From contig QIAA01000043.1 of NCBI GenBank assembly GCA_003224905.1, positions 22,194 to 86,193 of the forward strand: 64,000 nt of DNA, read 5' to 3'. A program made the translations under genes and the position numbers. Below, piece after piece: positions 37,001 through 45,240 of this stretch. The first letter of the stretch is position 1. Every line of letters starts with the position of its first letter. Origin of the DNA: Acidobacteriota bacterium. GTDB taxonomy: Bacteria; Acidobacteriota; Terriglobia; Terriglobales; Acidobacteriaceae. Under the pieces are notes generated by a model. That model did not search any database, was not told the origin of the DNA, and saw only the letters and a program-made list of their open reading frames with translations.

Positions 37001-37594
37001 GTCTATGAAATTCCCGGTCCCAAACAGCCGTCATCCTGGAGAACACTGGTACTCGGCGGTTGGTCAGTTGCCGGTGTAACTACTTTTCAGAACGGCCAAC
37101 GTCTGACCATCGTCGATACCAACGCGCTGAACGCTTTCGGTATCGCCTCGAGTGGTGGAGACAGGGTTCAGCTGGCTTCCAGTTGCAGCAACGGCAATGT
37201 GGCGACATCTGGCGGCGTCAGTCGGAGGGTAGACAACTACTTCAATGCCTCCTGTTTTACGCTACCGCCGATCATTGGATCTGATGGTTTGGCGACAGCA
37301 TTCGGCAATAGCGGGAACGGCATCGTCAGCGGCCCCGATCAAAGAAATTTCGATATCTCTCTCATCAAGAACGTTTTGCTCAGAGGTGAAAATAAATCGC
37401 TGGAGTTCAGGGCAGAGTTCTTCAATGCATTCAATACGCCGTCTTTCGCAAACCCTGCATTGAATGCTGGAACGGTGGCCCCGGACCCAGTTACCGGTCT
37501 GCCTTCGTTGCAGGCGGATCCCACATTTGGCACTATCAGAAATACTTCGGTGGCGCCGCGTGTTATCCAATTTGCCTTGAAGCTGTATTTTTGA
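34073..37594 (+). CDS. TonB-dependent receptor, Oar-like (third copy)
   Basis: The start is ATG 34073, preceded by AAAGGAGAACGCC and beginning a signal peptide (KTSFVFFLGVAAHAQ); the upstream open frame from 33953 would begin inside the promoter. The 1173-residue product carries a carboxypeptidase-regulatory-like domain (LGGMVTDPSGSMLPGVGITV, LLPPGIYKVEASREGF), a plug with MVENLPLVTRNYTQILGLSP and PNPDSIQEFKVQVGQYDASY, and a barrel ending in IQFALKLYF. It contains a few Cys pairs in surface-loop regions. It is divergent from the racemase-deacylase operon and followed after about 135 bases by an RpiR regulator. Confidence 0.93.
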   Translation: MRRRIVCWIFKLAKTSFVFFLGVAAHAQTAQTGALGGMVTDPSGSMLPGVGITVTNTSTGQVRTAATQGNGRYLVPLLPPGIYKVEASREGFKAATVEQVRITITETAALNVKLEIGSVKEVVFVEAQPMQLDTTSSALGHITDQRMVENLPLVTRNYTQILGLSPGVSGEVNNSAAIGRGDSSLSSSTGGYSIGGNSTNDNNFQMNGAEVNDLAGENNISGGIPVPNPDSIQEFKVQVGQYDASYGRNAGANVDVVTKSGTNQFHGDVWEYFRNTTLNANDYFLNRQKQPKGVLDQNQFGFTLGGPVVRNKAMFFVSYQGTRERDGLDSTGGCLTTGFLPPLSNSADTRTAAALAQQFSGEPGLLGGVITSASDISPTALAILNAQLGNGSFVVPAPQSASGTSTFTSPCHYRDDQFISNLDLYKGEKSQVSGKFFFMNSDQVGAFPNSQLLPDVVTVPGFPQDFTNHFRNFSLTHTYSFSGHLVNQATLGFHRLFGTLGQEYPKVSFANTAACAGSTSGTFTLSSVCVPAPAFDDPYPNIQVFGAVSNLGNNDLGVGFNVGGNGQGVAIAQNYYDFSDSVAYVRGKHSLHFGGGINRSQINLEDFHFFGGLIFPSFPDFLLGNPFLSIDVPGVFDRAWRVWDGNLFVQDNYQVHPRLTLNLGFRYERQGQLGEYLGRASTFDPSRANPNPPDTGSLEGFIVASNFSGGSIPPGVTRASTNTAINNDGQNGWEPRIGFAWQLPGTNRLVLRGGYGIFFTRTTGEPFIQLLAAPPWGVIRQFLFPGPIDGALPPSPPFPVFDAYKPSTDLTPTAFAQTFRAPIVQRYSMNLQTAISNNWMLEVGYQGSRGTKLLQSRSFNQALSASPSNPIRGQTSNDFGNIGLRVPIEGFDPVFSTFIESAGASWYNALGASLSKRFSHGLQFLASYTLASALETNPGYTTGGFAGGALTGDQNNPRASYGFDNFVRPQRLVISYVYEIPGPKQPSSWRTLVLGGWSVAGVTTFQNGQRLTIVDTNALNAFGIASSGGDRVQLASSCSNGNVATSGGVSRRVDNYFNASCFTLPPIIGSDGLATAFGNSGNGIVSGPDQRNFDISLIKNVLLRGENKSLEFRAEFFNAFNTPSFANPALNAGTVAPDPVTGLPSLQADPTFGTIRNTSVAPRVIQFALKLYF

Positions 37595-37729
37595 TTAACG
37601 AGAGGCAGGCCCGAAGCTTCGGAAAAGACCCGGTTGCCTCGGGCGGGTCGAAACACTGTGAATTCAGACCACAATCCATCTGCAGCGGGCGGTCCATCAC
37701 TCGGCAATATCGCCGAGCGCAAAGTTTGG

Positions 37730-38671
37730 ATGACCGCGTTAGAGACTCGCTTCGAACAAGCGCAACCAAACCTGAATACCAGCCGCAGCCTACTCATCCG
37801 CGACATTTTCGAGAATGCTGAAGACACGTATTTTCTTTCTGCCCGCGCGCTCGCCAAGCGCTACGGCATCGATAAAGCCACCATCGTACGCAGCGTGCAA
37901 ATACTCGGCTACAAGAAGTATGCGGAATTCGCCGCCGATTTGCGTTCGCATTTTGTGAGCCGCCTCACTCCTTACAAGCTGATGAAAGCAGCGGCCCGCG
38001 AACACCGCAGTGTCGCCGGCCACGTGGAGCACAGTTTCGAGATGGACGCGCACAACCTACAGGCATTGCGTTCACAACTCGATTCCAACCAGGTTATCCG
38101 CTTGGCAAAGCAACTGAATCGTGCTCGAAGAATCATTGTCGTGGGAGTGGATTTCGCCGCCGCACTTTCCTATCTGTTGGCTTATGGACTGACCTCGTTG
38201 GGCTACGATGCCGAGGCTCCGGCGGGATCTGCCGGCAGCTTGCAGCAGAAAGTGAACCTGCTCGGCCCGAAAGACTTGCTGATCGCCCTCAGCTTCGGAC
38301 GCTGCCTGCAAGCTACCGTGGATGCCGTGCTCCGCGCGCGCGAAAACCGTGTGCCGACCTTTGGCATTACGGATAGCGAAAAAACTCCCATTGCCCGCTT
38401 CTGCGACTCATTCTGGATCGCATCCATAGCCAATCCATCGTTCCATGGCTCATACGTGGCGCCGATTGCCGCCATCGATGCCTTGTTTGTTGCTTGTGCC
38501 CACAGCCAGCCGCAGAGGTCACTGGCGGCACTGCAGCAGAAGGATGAAGATTCTCGATCGCGCTGGTACTCGCCGCTCCCGGAGTCATCGCGTCCCAGGG
38601 CCAAAAGCAGAAAAAGCGCCAGGCAGAACGATGGGAACAGGCCCGCGAATTCTCACGGCGAGTCCGGCTAA
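37730..38671 (+). CDS. RpiR/MurR-family regulator (HTH_6 + SIS domain)
   Basis: The start is placed at ATG 37730, which gives the usual short N-terminus; the frame is open upstream to 37634 (TTG) and 37658 (GTG). The 313-residue protein has an N-terminal HTH_6 (FLSARALAKRYGIDKATIVR, ILGYKKYAEFAADLRSHF) and a C-terminal SIS sugar-phosphate domain (ARRIIVVGVDFAAALSYLLA, then LLIALSFGRC where many homologues have a Ser/Thr-rich loop). RpiR proteins sense sugar phosphates, including MurNAc-6-P for MurR. A cell-wall-sugar signal would suit the D,D-peptidase nearby, but the altered SIS loop leaves the ligand open. The tail is basic and low-complexity. Confidence 0.85.
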   Translation: MTALETRFEQAQPNLNTSRSLLIRDIFENAEDTYFLSARALAKRYGIDKATIVRSVQILGYKKYAEFAADLRSHFVSRLTPYKLMKAAAREHRSVAGHVEHSFEMDAHNLQALRSQLDSNQVIRLAKQLNRARRIIVVGVDFAAALSYLLAYGLTSLGYDAEAPAGSAGSLQQKVNLLGPKDLLIALSFGRCLQATVDAVLRARENRVPTFGITDSEKTPIARFCDSFWIASIANPSFHGSYVAPIAAIDALFVACAHSQPQRSLAALQQKDEDSRSRWYSPLPESSRPRAKSRKSARQNDGNRPANSHGESG

Positions 38672-38777
38672 TGCGTGCTCCCTTACTTCCGATGTTGAAC
38701 GGAACCCGTGTTCACGTTTTCTTTGACAAGCTTCTCGGGCGTGCAATCACACACGATTCAGGCGAGGAGGAACTATC

Positions 38778-40790
38778 GTGAAATCGAGATTATTGGATTC
38801 GGCAATTTGGGCTGTAACGATCCGGATTTCGTCAGCAGCAGCCCTGTTTCTGATCCTCACCGGTACCTGCTGGAGCCAGAAGCCCCAGACAAATCCACTG
38901 GCGCCGAAATCGAAGCCTCCTGCGCCAATTGAACAACCGGTGGAGGCTGGCACGCACGAAATGACCGCCAGCGACGTAGTCGCTTTTCTCGATGGCATCA
39001 TGCCCGAGCAACTCGCAAGAGATGACGTGGCTGGGGCGGTCATTTCGGTTGTGAAAGATGGCAAGGTTCTGTTTGCCAAGGGGTACGGTTATTCCGAGGT
39101 CGAGAAAAAGACTCCGGTGTCGGCGGACAGCACACTTTTTCGCCCCGGTTCAATCTCTAAGCTGTTCACCTGGACAGCGGTCATGCAACTGGTCGAACAG
39201 GGCAAGCTCGACCTTGACCGTGACATGAATGACTATCTCGATTTCAAAATTCCGTCGACCTATCCGAAGCCAATTACTCTGCGCAATGCAATGACACATA
39301 CTCCCGGATTTGAGGAAACAGTGCAGGAGTTGTTCGTGAAAGACGTCAAAGACCTCAAGCCGATCGGCGATTATCTGAAAGAACACTTGCCCGAACGCAT
39401 TTTCCCGCCCGGAACCACGCCGGCTTACTCGAATTACGCAACCTGTATGGCGGGATATATTGTGCAGCGCGTCTCCGGCCAAGATTACTTCGACTACATC
39501 GACGAACACGTTCTGAAGCCGCTAAACATGAGCCATTCGACGTTTCGCCAGCCGCTTCCCGATGCTTTGAAACCTCTGATGTCCCACGGATACGATGCTG
39601 CTTCGCAGCCGGCCAAGGATTTCGAGTGGGTGGAAGCCGCGCCCGCCGGAAGCTCTTCCGTGTCTGCAATGGACATGACTCACTTCATGGTCGCTCATTT
39701 ACAGGATGGCCGGTTCGAGAATGTCCAAATCCTCAAGCCAGAGACGGCTCGACTCATGCATTCGCGGCAGTTCGAGAACCTGCCGGGCATGAACGCAATG
39801 GCACTCGGTTTTTATGAAGAGACCCGCAATGGGCATCGCATCATCGGGCATGGGGGAGATACTCAGTATTTTCACAGTGACCTGCACCTGATCCCGGATG
39901 CTCAACTCGGCTTTTTCATTTCGTATAACAGCGCCGGAAATAGTGAAGTCCGCGGGCGCGAAGCCGTGTGGCATGCATTTCTAGATCGTTATTTCCCCTA
40001 TCAGCCTGGGCCGAGCGACCCGGTAGCAAATTCGGCGGAAGACGTTAAAGCGGTGTCAGGCCACTACATCGTCAGTCGTCGTTCGGACACGACTCTTATG
40101 AAAGTACTGACTGTCACGGAAGAGGCCAAGGTATACGCAAACGAGGACGGCACTCTCAGCGTGAGCGATCTGAAGGATATGAACGGCGAGCCGAAGAAGT
40201 TTCGCGAGATCGGGCCGCTGATGTTTCGCGACGTGAACGGACAAGACCGCATAGCCTTCAAACGGGACAACTCCGGGAATATGGTGGAGGTCATCGATTT
40301 TCCGTTCATGGTTTTCCAGAAAGCTCCGTGGTATGAGAACAGCGTGTGGCAGGTGCCGTTAATAATCGGTTCTCTCGCGGTGATCGCCTTAACGCTTATT
40401 CTTTGGCCGATCATGGCGCTGGTTCGACGGCACTACGGCAAACCGCTCAACCTGACGCCGCAAAGACGGCGAATTCGCCTGGCGGTGCGGTTGGCTTGCC
40501 TGCTGATCGCAGTTTTCTTCGCCGCATACGCCACGTTCTTTTCGATCGCGATGAAAGATATCGGAATGTTAAGCCCACATGGAAATCCCTGGTTGCGGCT
40601 GATTGAAATTGCCGGTTGGCTGGGCATCCTAGGCACGGTCGCAGCTCTCTTCAACGCTTTGCAGTCGTGGCGGGAACCCCAACGCTGGATGCTGGCCCGA
40701 ATCTGTGATTCGGGAATCGCCTTGGCCTGTGTCGGCGTAGCCTGGTTCATTTTTACCTGGAACCTGCTGCCCTGGAGCCTCAAATACTGA
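38778..40790 (+). CDS. Secreted serine hydrolase (class C beta-lactamase family) with C-terminal TM helices
   Basis: A 670-residue protein with GTG start and strong GAGGAGGAACTATC ribosome site. A signal peptide ends near TGTCWSQ. The beta-lactamase/PBP domain shows the nucleophile motif SxxK (FRPGSISKLFTW, near 125), YxN (PAYSNYATCM, near 217) and HxG (IIGHGGDTQYF, near 357). After a beta domain come four TM helices from about residue 520 (VPLIIGSLAVIALTLILWPI and others). This architecture is found in esterase, D-aminopeptidase or D,D-peptidase-type members; resistance to beta-lactams is not implied. It fits the peptide/cell-wall theme of the island. Confidence 0.9.
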   Translation: MKSRLLDSAIWAVTIRISSAAALFLILTGTCWSQKPQTNPLAPKSKPPAPIEQPVEAGTHEMTASDVVAFLDGIMPEQLARDDVAGAVISVVKDGKVLFAKGYGYSEVEKKTPVSADSTLFRPGSISKLFTWTAVMQLVEQGKLDLDRDMNDYLDFKIPSTYPKPITLRNAMTHTPGFEETVQELFVKDVKDLKPIGDYLKEHLPERIFPPGTTPAYSNYATCMAGYIVQRVSGQDYFDYIDEHVLKPLNMSHSTFRQPLPDALKPLMSHGYDAASQPAKDFEWVEAAPAGSSSVSAMDMTHFMVAHLQDGRFENVQILKPETARLMHSRQFENLPGMNAMALGFYEETRNGHRIIGHGGDTQYFHSDLHLIPDAQLGFFISYNSAGNSEVRGREAVWHAFLDRYFPYQPGPSDPVANSAEDVKAVSGHYIVSRRSDTTLMKVLTVTEEAKVYANEDGTLSVSDLKDMNGEPKKFREIGPLMFRDVNGQDRIAFKRDNSGNMVEVIDFPFMVFQKAPWYENSVWQVPLIIGSLAVIALTLILWPIMALVRRHYGKPLNLTPQRRRIRLAVRLACLLIAVFFAAYATFFSIAMKDIGMLSPHGNPWLRLIEIAGWLGILGTVAALFNALQSWREPQRWMLARICDSGIALACVGVAWFIFTWNLLPWSLKY

Positions 40791-41079
40791 GCTGCCATCG
40801 AAATTGAGCGAGTAGGCGAAGCGGTTGCACTGTCGGTATGTTTCGTTTTCGGTCGGGCTACGCTAAGAACTCGCCCAGCCAAGCTCACAGCTTCAGCTCT
40901 CTCTTCCCACCATGTGCTGCGCCAGAGACGCGGTCACGACGTCTCGTTCGTTTCTGCCCGGCGATCCAGCAGCCCATGCCCCACGCGAACGGCTCGCAAT
41001 ATCCTGCTTACGACGCATTCTCAGTTGCAGGTAGCGTTTTTCGAGCGACGATTGCATCCAGAATTGAAGTGCACTTAGT
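40791..41079. other. Intergenic region without recognised features
   Basis: About 290 bases between the serine hydrolase and the GH2 fossil. No hairpin with T-run, conserved ORF or RNA was recognised. Confidence 0.4.
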
Positions 41080-41465
41080 ATGGCAGGCGTGAAAAATCAG
41101 GAGAGGATGCGGCGTCGCGAATTTCTAAAGACCACAGGGACACTTGTGGCTGGTGGAGCTATCAGCAAGAACGTACTGGCAGAAGCATTTTCGCCGACGG
41201 CGCAGATTCGACGCGCGTAATTTTCCGTGTGACGGATGAGTTCGGGAACATCCGGCCATTTGCGAATGATGCGGTTAGGTTTGATCTTGAGGGCCCGGGG
41301 GAAATCATTGGCGACAATCCCTTTCCGCTGGTGGGCGGCACGGGAGCAATTTGGATTCGTGCCGGTGAGCAAGCGGGTCAGGTACGACTCGCGGCCACCC
41401 ATCCACAATTGGGCAAACGACAGGTGGAGATCGAGATCGGTGCAGCACCTCCTGAAGCGGTTTAG
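41080..41465 (+). pseudogene. GH2-type beta-galactosidase remnant: Tat signal joined to the last ~80 residues
   Basis: The 5' part encodes a twin-arginine leader (RRREFLKTTGTLVAGGAIS) and stops at a TAA at 41218-41220. One base out of phase, the sequence ADGADSTRVIFRVTDEFG continues as FEGPG-type text (LEGPGEIIGDNPFPLVGGTG, then VRLAATHPQLG) to a stop at 41463-41465. That second block is the C-terminal beta domain of large GH2 glycosidases of about 800-900 residues. The whole catalytic region is therefore missing, with the junction near 41185-41200. A single internal deletion that also shifted the frame explains it. ATG 41080 and 41107 are both possible original starts. Confidence 0.8.
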
Positions 41466-41592
41466 AAGGATTTCTTTTTCAAGAAGAGGTTCAACTCATC
41501 CAGGAAAGCAGCTCGCCAAACCTTGCTTGTGGATGGAGGTATCTCCACGCGCGCGACTCGCGTGCTAACGACCAAGGATAGTTCGTAATCCG

Positions 41593-43554
41593 CTATGGAT
41601 GGATTCTTGCTGCCCAGCCGCCTCCTGGAGCGAGATAGATCTTCAGCTTCGTTGTCTTATTCACCTGAGTTGTTGTTTTCCTGTAGTCGCTGGCATTGCG
41701 GTCGGCGTTGACGCCGTCCTGATAGGCGTCCATGGTGAAGTTGCCGTCGGGCAAGAAGGAAAAGTTCACTTCTAAATCGCGCGCTGTCCAGTCGGTCATG
41801 GCGCCCACATACCAGTCGTTCCCGTTTCTTCTTGCGACCAAAACGTAGTCAGAGATGCGCGCGTCGAGCACCCTTGTTTCATCCCATTGAGTGGGAACCG
41901 GCCCCAGAAAGTCCATGATCTCCGGCTCACGCAAATAATTTGAAGGGCTGTCTGACAACATCTGAAGCGGCGCTTCATAAACCACGTACATTGCGAGCTG
42001 ATGACAGCGGGTGCCCATGGCCATGGGCTGATGATTGATCGGCGCGAAGGTGTTTTTCGTGGCATTCCTCATTGCGCCAGGAGTGAAATCCAGGGGACCC
42101 AGAAACATTCGCGTGAAAGGCAGGCTCACATTGTGTTTGGGCTCGGATTCCCAGCTCCACTTGCTCCATTCCATTCCGCGCACGCCTTCTGTATTGACCA
42201 GGTTCGGCCAGGTGCGAGTCATGCTTGCGGGCTTCTGGTCGCCATGGAAATCAACCAGCATGTGGCGCTTCGCGGCCTCGCGGCAAACTTTATGGTAATA
42301 GTTCATCATCAATTGGTCGCTGCGCTGCATAAAGTCAACTTTGATTCCTTTGATTCCCCATTTCTCAAACTGATCGAGAGCGGGAGTCATTTGATCGTCC
42401 AGCGTTTTCCACGAGGCCCAAAGAATCAGCCCGACGTTCTTCTGCTTCGCGTATGCCGTCAGTTCTTCCATGTTGATTTCAGGAACAACCTCGAGCAAAT
42501 TGCCCAGTTTGTACCAGCCTTCATCAAGAATGATGTATGGAATGGCGTACTTCGCCGCGAAATCAATGTAGTACTGGTATGTCTTCGTGTTGATTCCCGC
42601 GTGGAAGTCTACGCCATCGATGTTCCAGTCATTCCACCAGTCCCACGCTACCTTGCCGGGCTTAATCCATGAGGTGTCCTGGAGCTGCGATGGCTTCTCC
42701 AATAGATAGACGATCTGATTCGTGAGTAAATCGGCGTCTTTTTCGGCGATGCCGATCACCCGCCAGGGGAACGCTCGTGTGCCCGACGTCACTGCGATGT
42801 AGTCAGCGTGTTCGAGTACTTTGTAGTCACGATCGCTGGTTTGAGTCTCCTTCAACGGATACGGAGGGAAGGCCGCAGCCAATTCAAAATGGGGGGCGGC
42901 GCCACGCAACCACAGGCCCGGATAATCCTCCACATCGGATTCTGCAATCGCAACCTTGGCGCCCTGGCCCACATCTACGACTGCTGGCAGGGATGCGATG
43001 AAGTCCGGAGCTATCTCGTTCAGGCGTTGTGGCAGATACTTGCGCTCATTGTGCGAATAGAAACTGTCTTCCTGTGGGTAGTAGACGATGAAATTGTTGG
43101 GAAACCTAAAGTCCGCTTCCTCGCCATAGACTTTTACCTGTTTCTGCGGCATCGATGTCTCGAATCGATAAGCCACACCTTCGTTGTATGCGCGGAAGAT
43201 GACCGCATAGCCCCCGTCCAGGGTAATATGCAGCTCGTTGTAGTTCTCGCGAATCCTGGCAAACTTCTGCCGGACCACCGGCTGAATCACCTGGTCATAA
43301 GATCGTTGGTTTGAATCAGTAACTTTGAGCTGCAGACCAAGCTTCTTATGCTCAATATCCAGAGAAAGCATGCTTTGCTCCAGGAGAGCCCGTCCATTCA
43401 GCAGCACGTCATATTGGATCTGACCTGCGGTGCGGATTCGAATTTCAATCCGCTTATCAGGTGAGCGCAAGTCATAACTGGATTGCGCCGGAGCCATGCT
43501 GGCCCACAATGGCAAGGCTGCGAGCAACACCAATGCTTTGTCTGAAACGATCAT
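41593..43554 (-). CDS. Glycoside hydrolase family 97 (alpha-glycosidase, SusB-like)
   Basis: The start is placed at ATG 43554 so that the protein begins with a signal peptide (ALVLLAALPLWASMAPAQ); the frame stays open to 43620. The 653-residue product shows the three GH97 parts: an N-terminal beta-super-sandwich (DLRSPDKRIEIRI, NEGVAYRFETSM), the (beta/alpha)8 barrel (AWDWWNDWNIDGVDFHAGIN, YIILDEGWYKL, GIKGIKVDFMQRSDQ, NTEGVRGMEWSKWSWE) and a C-terminal beta domain. The Asp in KVDFMQR is the retaining-type nucleophile position; whether this enzyme retains or inverts needs alignment. It acts on alpha-linked glucosides or galactosides in the periplasm. It is convergent with the GH2 fossil. Confidence 0.92.
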   Translation of the reverse strand: MIVSDKALVLLAALPLWASMAPAQSSYDLRSPDKRIEIRIRTAGQIQYDVLLNGRALLEQSMLSLDIEHKKLGLQLKVTDSNQRSYDQVIQPVVRQKFARIRENYNELHITLDGGYAVIFRAYNEGVAYRFETSMPQKQVKVYGEEADFRFPNNFIVYYPQEDSFYSHNERKYLPQRLNEIAPDFIASLPAVVDVGQGAKVAIAESDVEDYPGLWLRGAAPHFELAAAFPPYPLKETQTSDRDYKVLEHADYIAVTSGTRAFPWRVIGIAEKDADLLTNQIVYLLEKPSQLQDTSWIKPGKVAWDWWNDWNIDGVDFHAGINTKTYQYYIDFAAKYAIPYIILDEGWYKLGNLLEVVPEINMEELTAYAKQKNVGLILWASWKTLDDQMTPALDQFEKWGIKGIKVDFMQRSDQLMMNYYHKVCREAAKRHMLVDFHGDQKPASMTRTWPNLVNTEGVRGMEWSKWSWESEPKHNVSLPFTRMFLGPLDFTPGAMRNATKNTFAPINHQPMAMGTRCHQLAMYVVYEAPLQMLSDSPSNYLREPEIMDFLGPVPTQWDETRVLDARISDYVLVARRNGNDWYVGAMTDWTARDLEVNFSFLPDGNFTMDAYQDGVNADRNASDYRKTTTQVNKTTKLKIYLAPGGGWAARIHP

Positions 43555-43652
43555 GGTCCCGCCTTTCAGCTTTGCTATAAGCACCAATGCCCGGTGCTTA
43601 TTAGTCGTAAGGCGAATCACACAAGTCTGAAAGCTACGATTTGATCATTACG

Positions 43653-44426
43653 TCAACCGAGCACATGCAGGATTGTGTTCTCTACCTTCGGCCAGGCCAC
43701 CGAGCGAGGATCGATCAGATCAAAATGTCCGGCTGTCGAGACTTCCAAATAGTGAACATCTTCGCCGCGTTGTTTCTTCTGCTCGGCGTAGCTGCGGCTG
43801 AGATATGCCGGCACAGTGTCATCCACGGAGCCGTGAATCAGCCACTGCGTGGCGGTGATCTTTAGGCGTATGGGATCGGCTTCATGGTAGTGTTCGGGGA
43901 CGTCTTGAGGCTTGCCGCCGAGAAATTCTACGACGGCATCGTTGCTGAGATGCAGGTCCCAGGCCTGCTGCAGATCGGCCACTGCGGCCAGAGAAACCAC
44001 GCGTTTCACTGTGGGCTCGTGCCCGGCAAGGCACAGTGCGAGTTGCCCCCCGGCAGAGTGGCCCACGATCACGATCTTCTTGGAATCCAGCCTATAGCGC
44101 GACTCAACCTGAGGAATGAACCGGTAAGCCTTAGCGATATCTTCGAAGGTGCCAGGCCAGCCGCCGCCGGGATTCCCCACACGCCGGTATTCCACATTCC
44201 ATGTCGCAAGACCTTTCCCCGTTAATGCAGCAGAGAAATGACCAGCGTGCTTCAGGTCATACTTGGCGCGCCAGAAGCCGCCATGAATGATCATCACGAC
44301 GGCAAACGGCCCGCCGGATTTTGGCACTCGTATCTCACCGAGCTGATTAGGATCACTGCCGTAGGCGAGGTGAGCATCCGCCGGGGGCGGAAGCAAAGTC
44401 AAAATATCATCAGAAGTTATTGACAT
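43653..44426 (-). CDS. Alpha/beta hydrolase (BD-FAE/esterase-lipase type)
   Basis: A 257-residue cytoplasmic hydrolase without signal peptide. The oxyanion motif is IIHGGFWRAKYD near residue 48, the nucleophile elbow IVGHSAGGQLAL near 122, the acid in HGSVDDTVPAYLS near 200 and the His in VSTAGHFDLIDP near 234. The layout matches BD-FAE/kynurenine-formamidase-like esterases. Substrate is not readable. The 5' side carries a 21-bp tandem duplication that begins at the start codon. It is followed by the GH97 operon after about 100 bases. Confidence 0.88.
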   Translation of the reverse strand: MSITSDDILTLLPPPADAHLAYGSDPNQLGEIRVPKSGGPFAVVMIIHGGFWRAKYDLKHAGHFSAALTGKGLATWNVEYRRVGNPGGGWPGTFEDIAKAYRFIPQVESRYRLDSKKIVIVGHSAGGQLALCLAGHEPTVKRVVSLAAVADLQQAWDLHLSNDAVVEFLGGKPQDVPEHYHEADPIRLKITATQWLIHGSVDDTVPAYLSRSYAEQKKQRGEDVHYLEVSTAGHFDLIDPRSVAWPKVENTILHVLG

Positions 44427-44467
44427 TTTAGATTGTTGGTTTTTGATTTTAGATTGTTGATTTCAGC
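44426..44467. repeat. 21-bp tandem duplication upstream of the esterase start
   Basis: Two adjacent copies beginning TTTTAGATTGTTG, at 44426-44446 and 44447-44467. The copies differ only near their 3' ends. The region is AT-rich and overlaps the likely leader of the esterase gene. Confidence 0.6.
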
Positions 44468-44500
44468 TTCCGGCAAAAGGATCGGATTTCGTCGAATATC

Positions 44501-44914
44501 CTAGGATTCAGAAATAGGGACAAATTCGACAGCCAAGCCATCACCCCAGCCGTATTTCTTACGCGAAAGGCTAGCGACGGTACTGCAGAGTTCTGAATCA
44601 GTTTCAGAAGATAGAACTCGCGCACGAGCCTGGAGTTCCTTTCCCGCCACCCGCACAGTTGCCAGAGGATATTCGCGCAAGTTCTTAACCCACTGAGATG
44701 AAGGATAGTCGGCGATCACGTAGAAGCGGCCTTTGCGATGCGTAAACCAGATCTCAATCTCTCGCGGCAGGCCGCTATTACGTCCGCGAGTGGTCAGATA
44801 CAGGTACTGCTCGCGGTCAAGCTCACTGCCCTTTGAGCTTGAGCTTGGACTTGTTTTCCTCAAGGAATTCGCGGAGTTTCTCGCCGGCGTCGAGCAACCG
44901 GATCCACTGTTCAT
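44501..44914 (-). CDS. Nitroreductase/deazaflavin-dependent oxidoreductase-like protein (DUF385 type)
   Basis: The core, LYLTTRGRNSGLPREIEIWF, then YVIADYPSSQWVKNLREYP and ATVRVAGKELQARARVL, is the pattern of the F420/deazaflavin-dependent nitroreductase family. The true start is unclear: ATG 44914 overlaps the upstream gene by 92 bases and neither it nor TTG 44863 has a good ribosome site. The first ~28 residues from ATG 44914 are low-complexity and probably not conserved. Acidobacteriota are not known to me as reliable F420 users, so the cofactor may instead be a flavin. Coupled to the small gene upstream. Confidence 0.78.
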   Translation of the reverse strand: MNSGSGCSTPARNSANSLRKTSPSSSSKGSELDREQYLYLTTRGRNSGLPREIEIWFTHRKGRFYVIADYPSSQWVKNLREYPLATVRVAGKELQARARVLSSETDSELCSTVASLSRKKYGWGDGLAVEFVPISES

Positions 44915-45065
44915 AGTACAGCGTGACGGGAAACCGTCCCAAACCGTACACGCTCACACCACCTTTTTCGCCGACGCGAAATTCCAGAGTTCCCGAGCGC
45001 CGTTGACCTTGCTTTTCCAACTCTGCCAGACGAGCTTTGAGTTCCTCGTAAGTCGGTTCGGACAT
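44823..45065 (-). CDS. Small conserved hypothetical protein (80 aa)
   Basis: The start is set at ATG 45065, preceded by GAGGTAATTGC; the longer frame to 45134 lacks a ribosome site. The protein begins with a short coiled coil (TYEELKARLAELEKQG) and then has the conserved beta segment GGVSVYGLGRFPVTLYYEQW followed by a helix. Small proteins with this 'SVYGLGRFPVTLY' core occur in several bacteria and archaea, with no assigned function known to me. Its 3' end overlaps the nitroreductase-like gene. Confidence 0.75.
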   Translation of the reverse strand: MSEPTYEELKARLAELEKQGQRRSGTLEFRVGEKGGVSVYGLGRFPVTLYYEQWIRLLDAGEKLREFLEENKSKLKLKGQ

Positions 45066-45240
45066 GCAATTACCTCGAAACAGAGAAATGATGCGTCCAT
45101 GATAGGGATTGTGATGGAGTACGTCGAGAGGCAAGTGCGCCTGGTCAATCTGTCCTTGGAAAGAATCACTCGAGGTTGCAATATCAAGATCTACAAGTAA
45201 TCGTTGGCCTGGATCGACGCCGGCAAGGAAAGCCTAATTT

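Noticed and set aside
38778..40790. True beta-lactamase resistance gene
   Set aside because: The SxxK/YxN motifs are shared by esterases and D-aminopeptidases, and the C-terminal TM helices are atypical for resistance enzymes.
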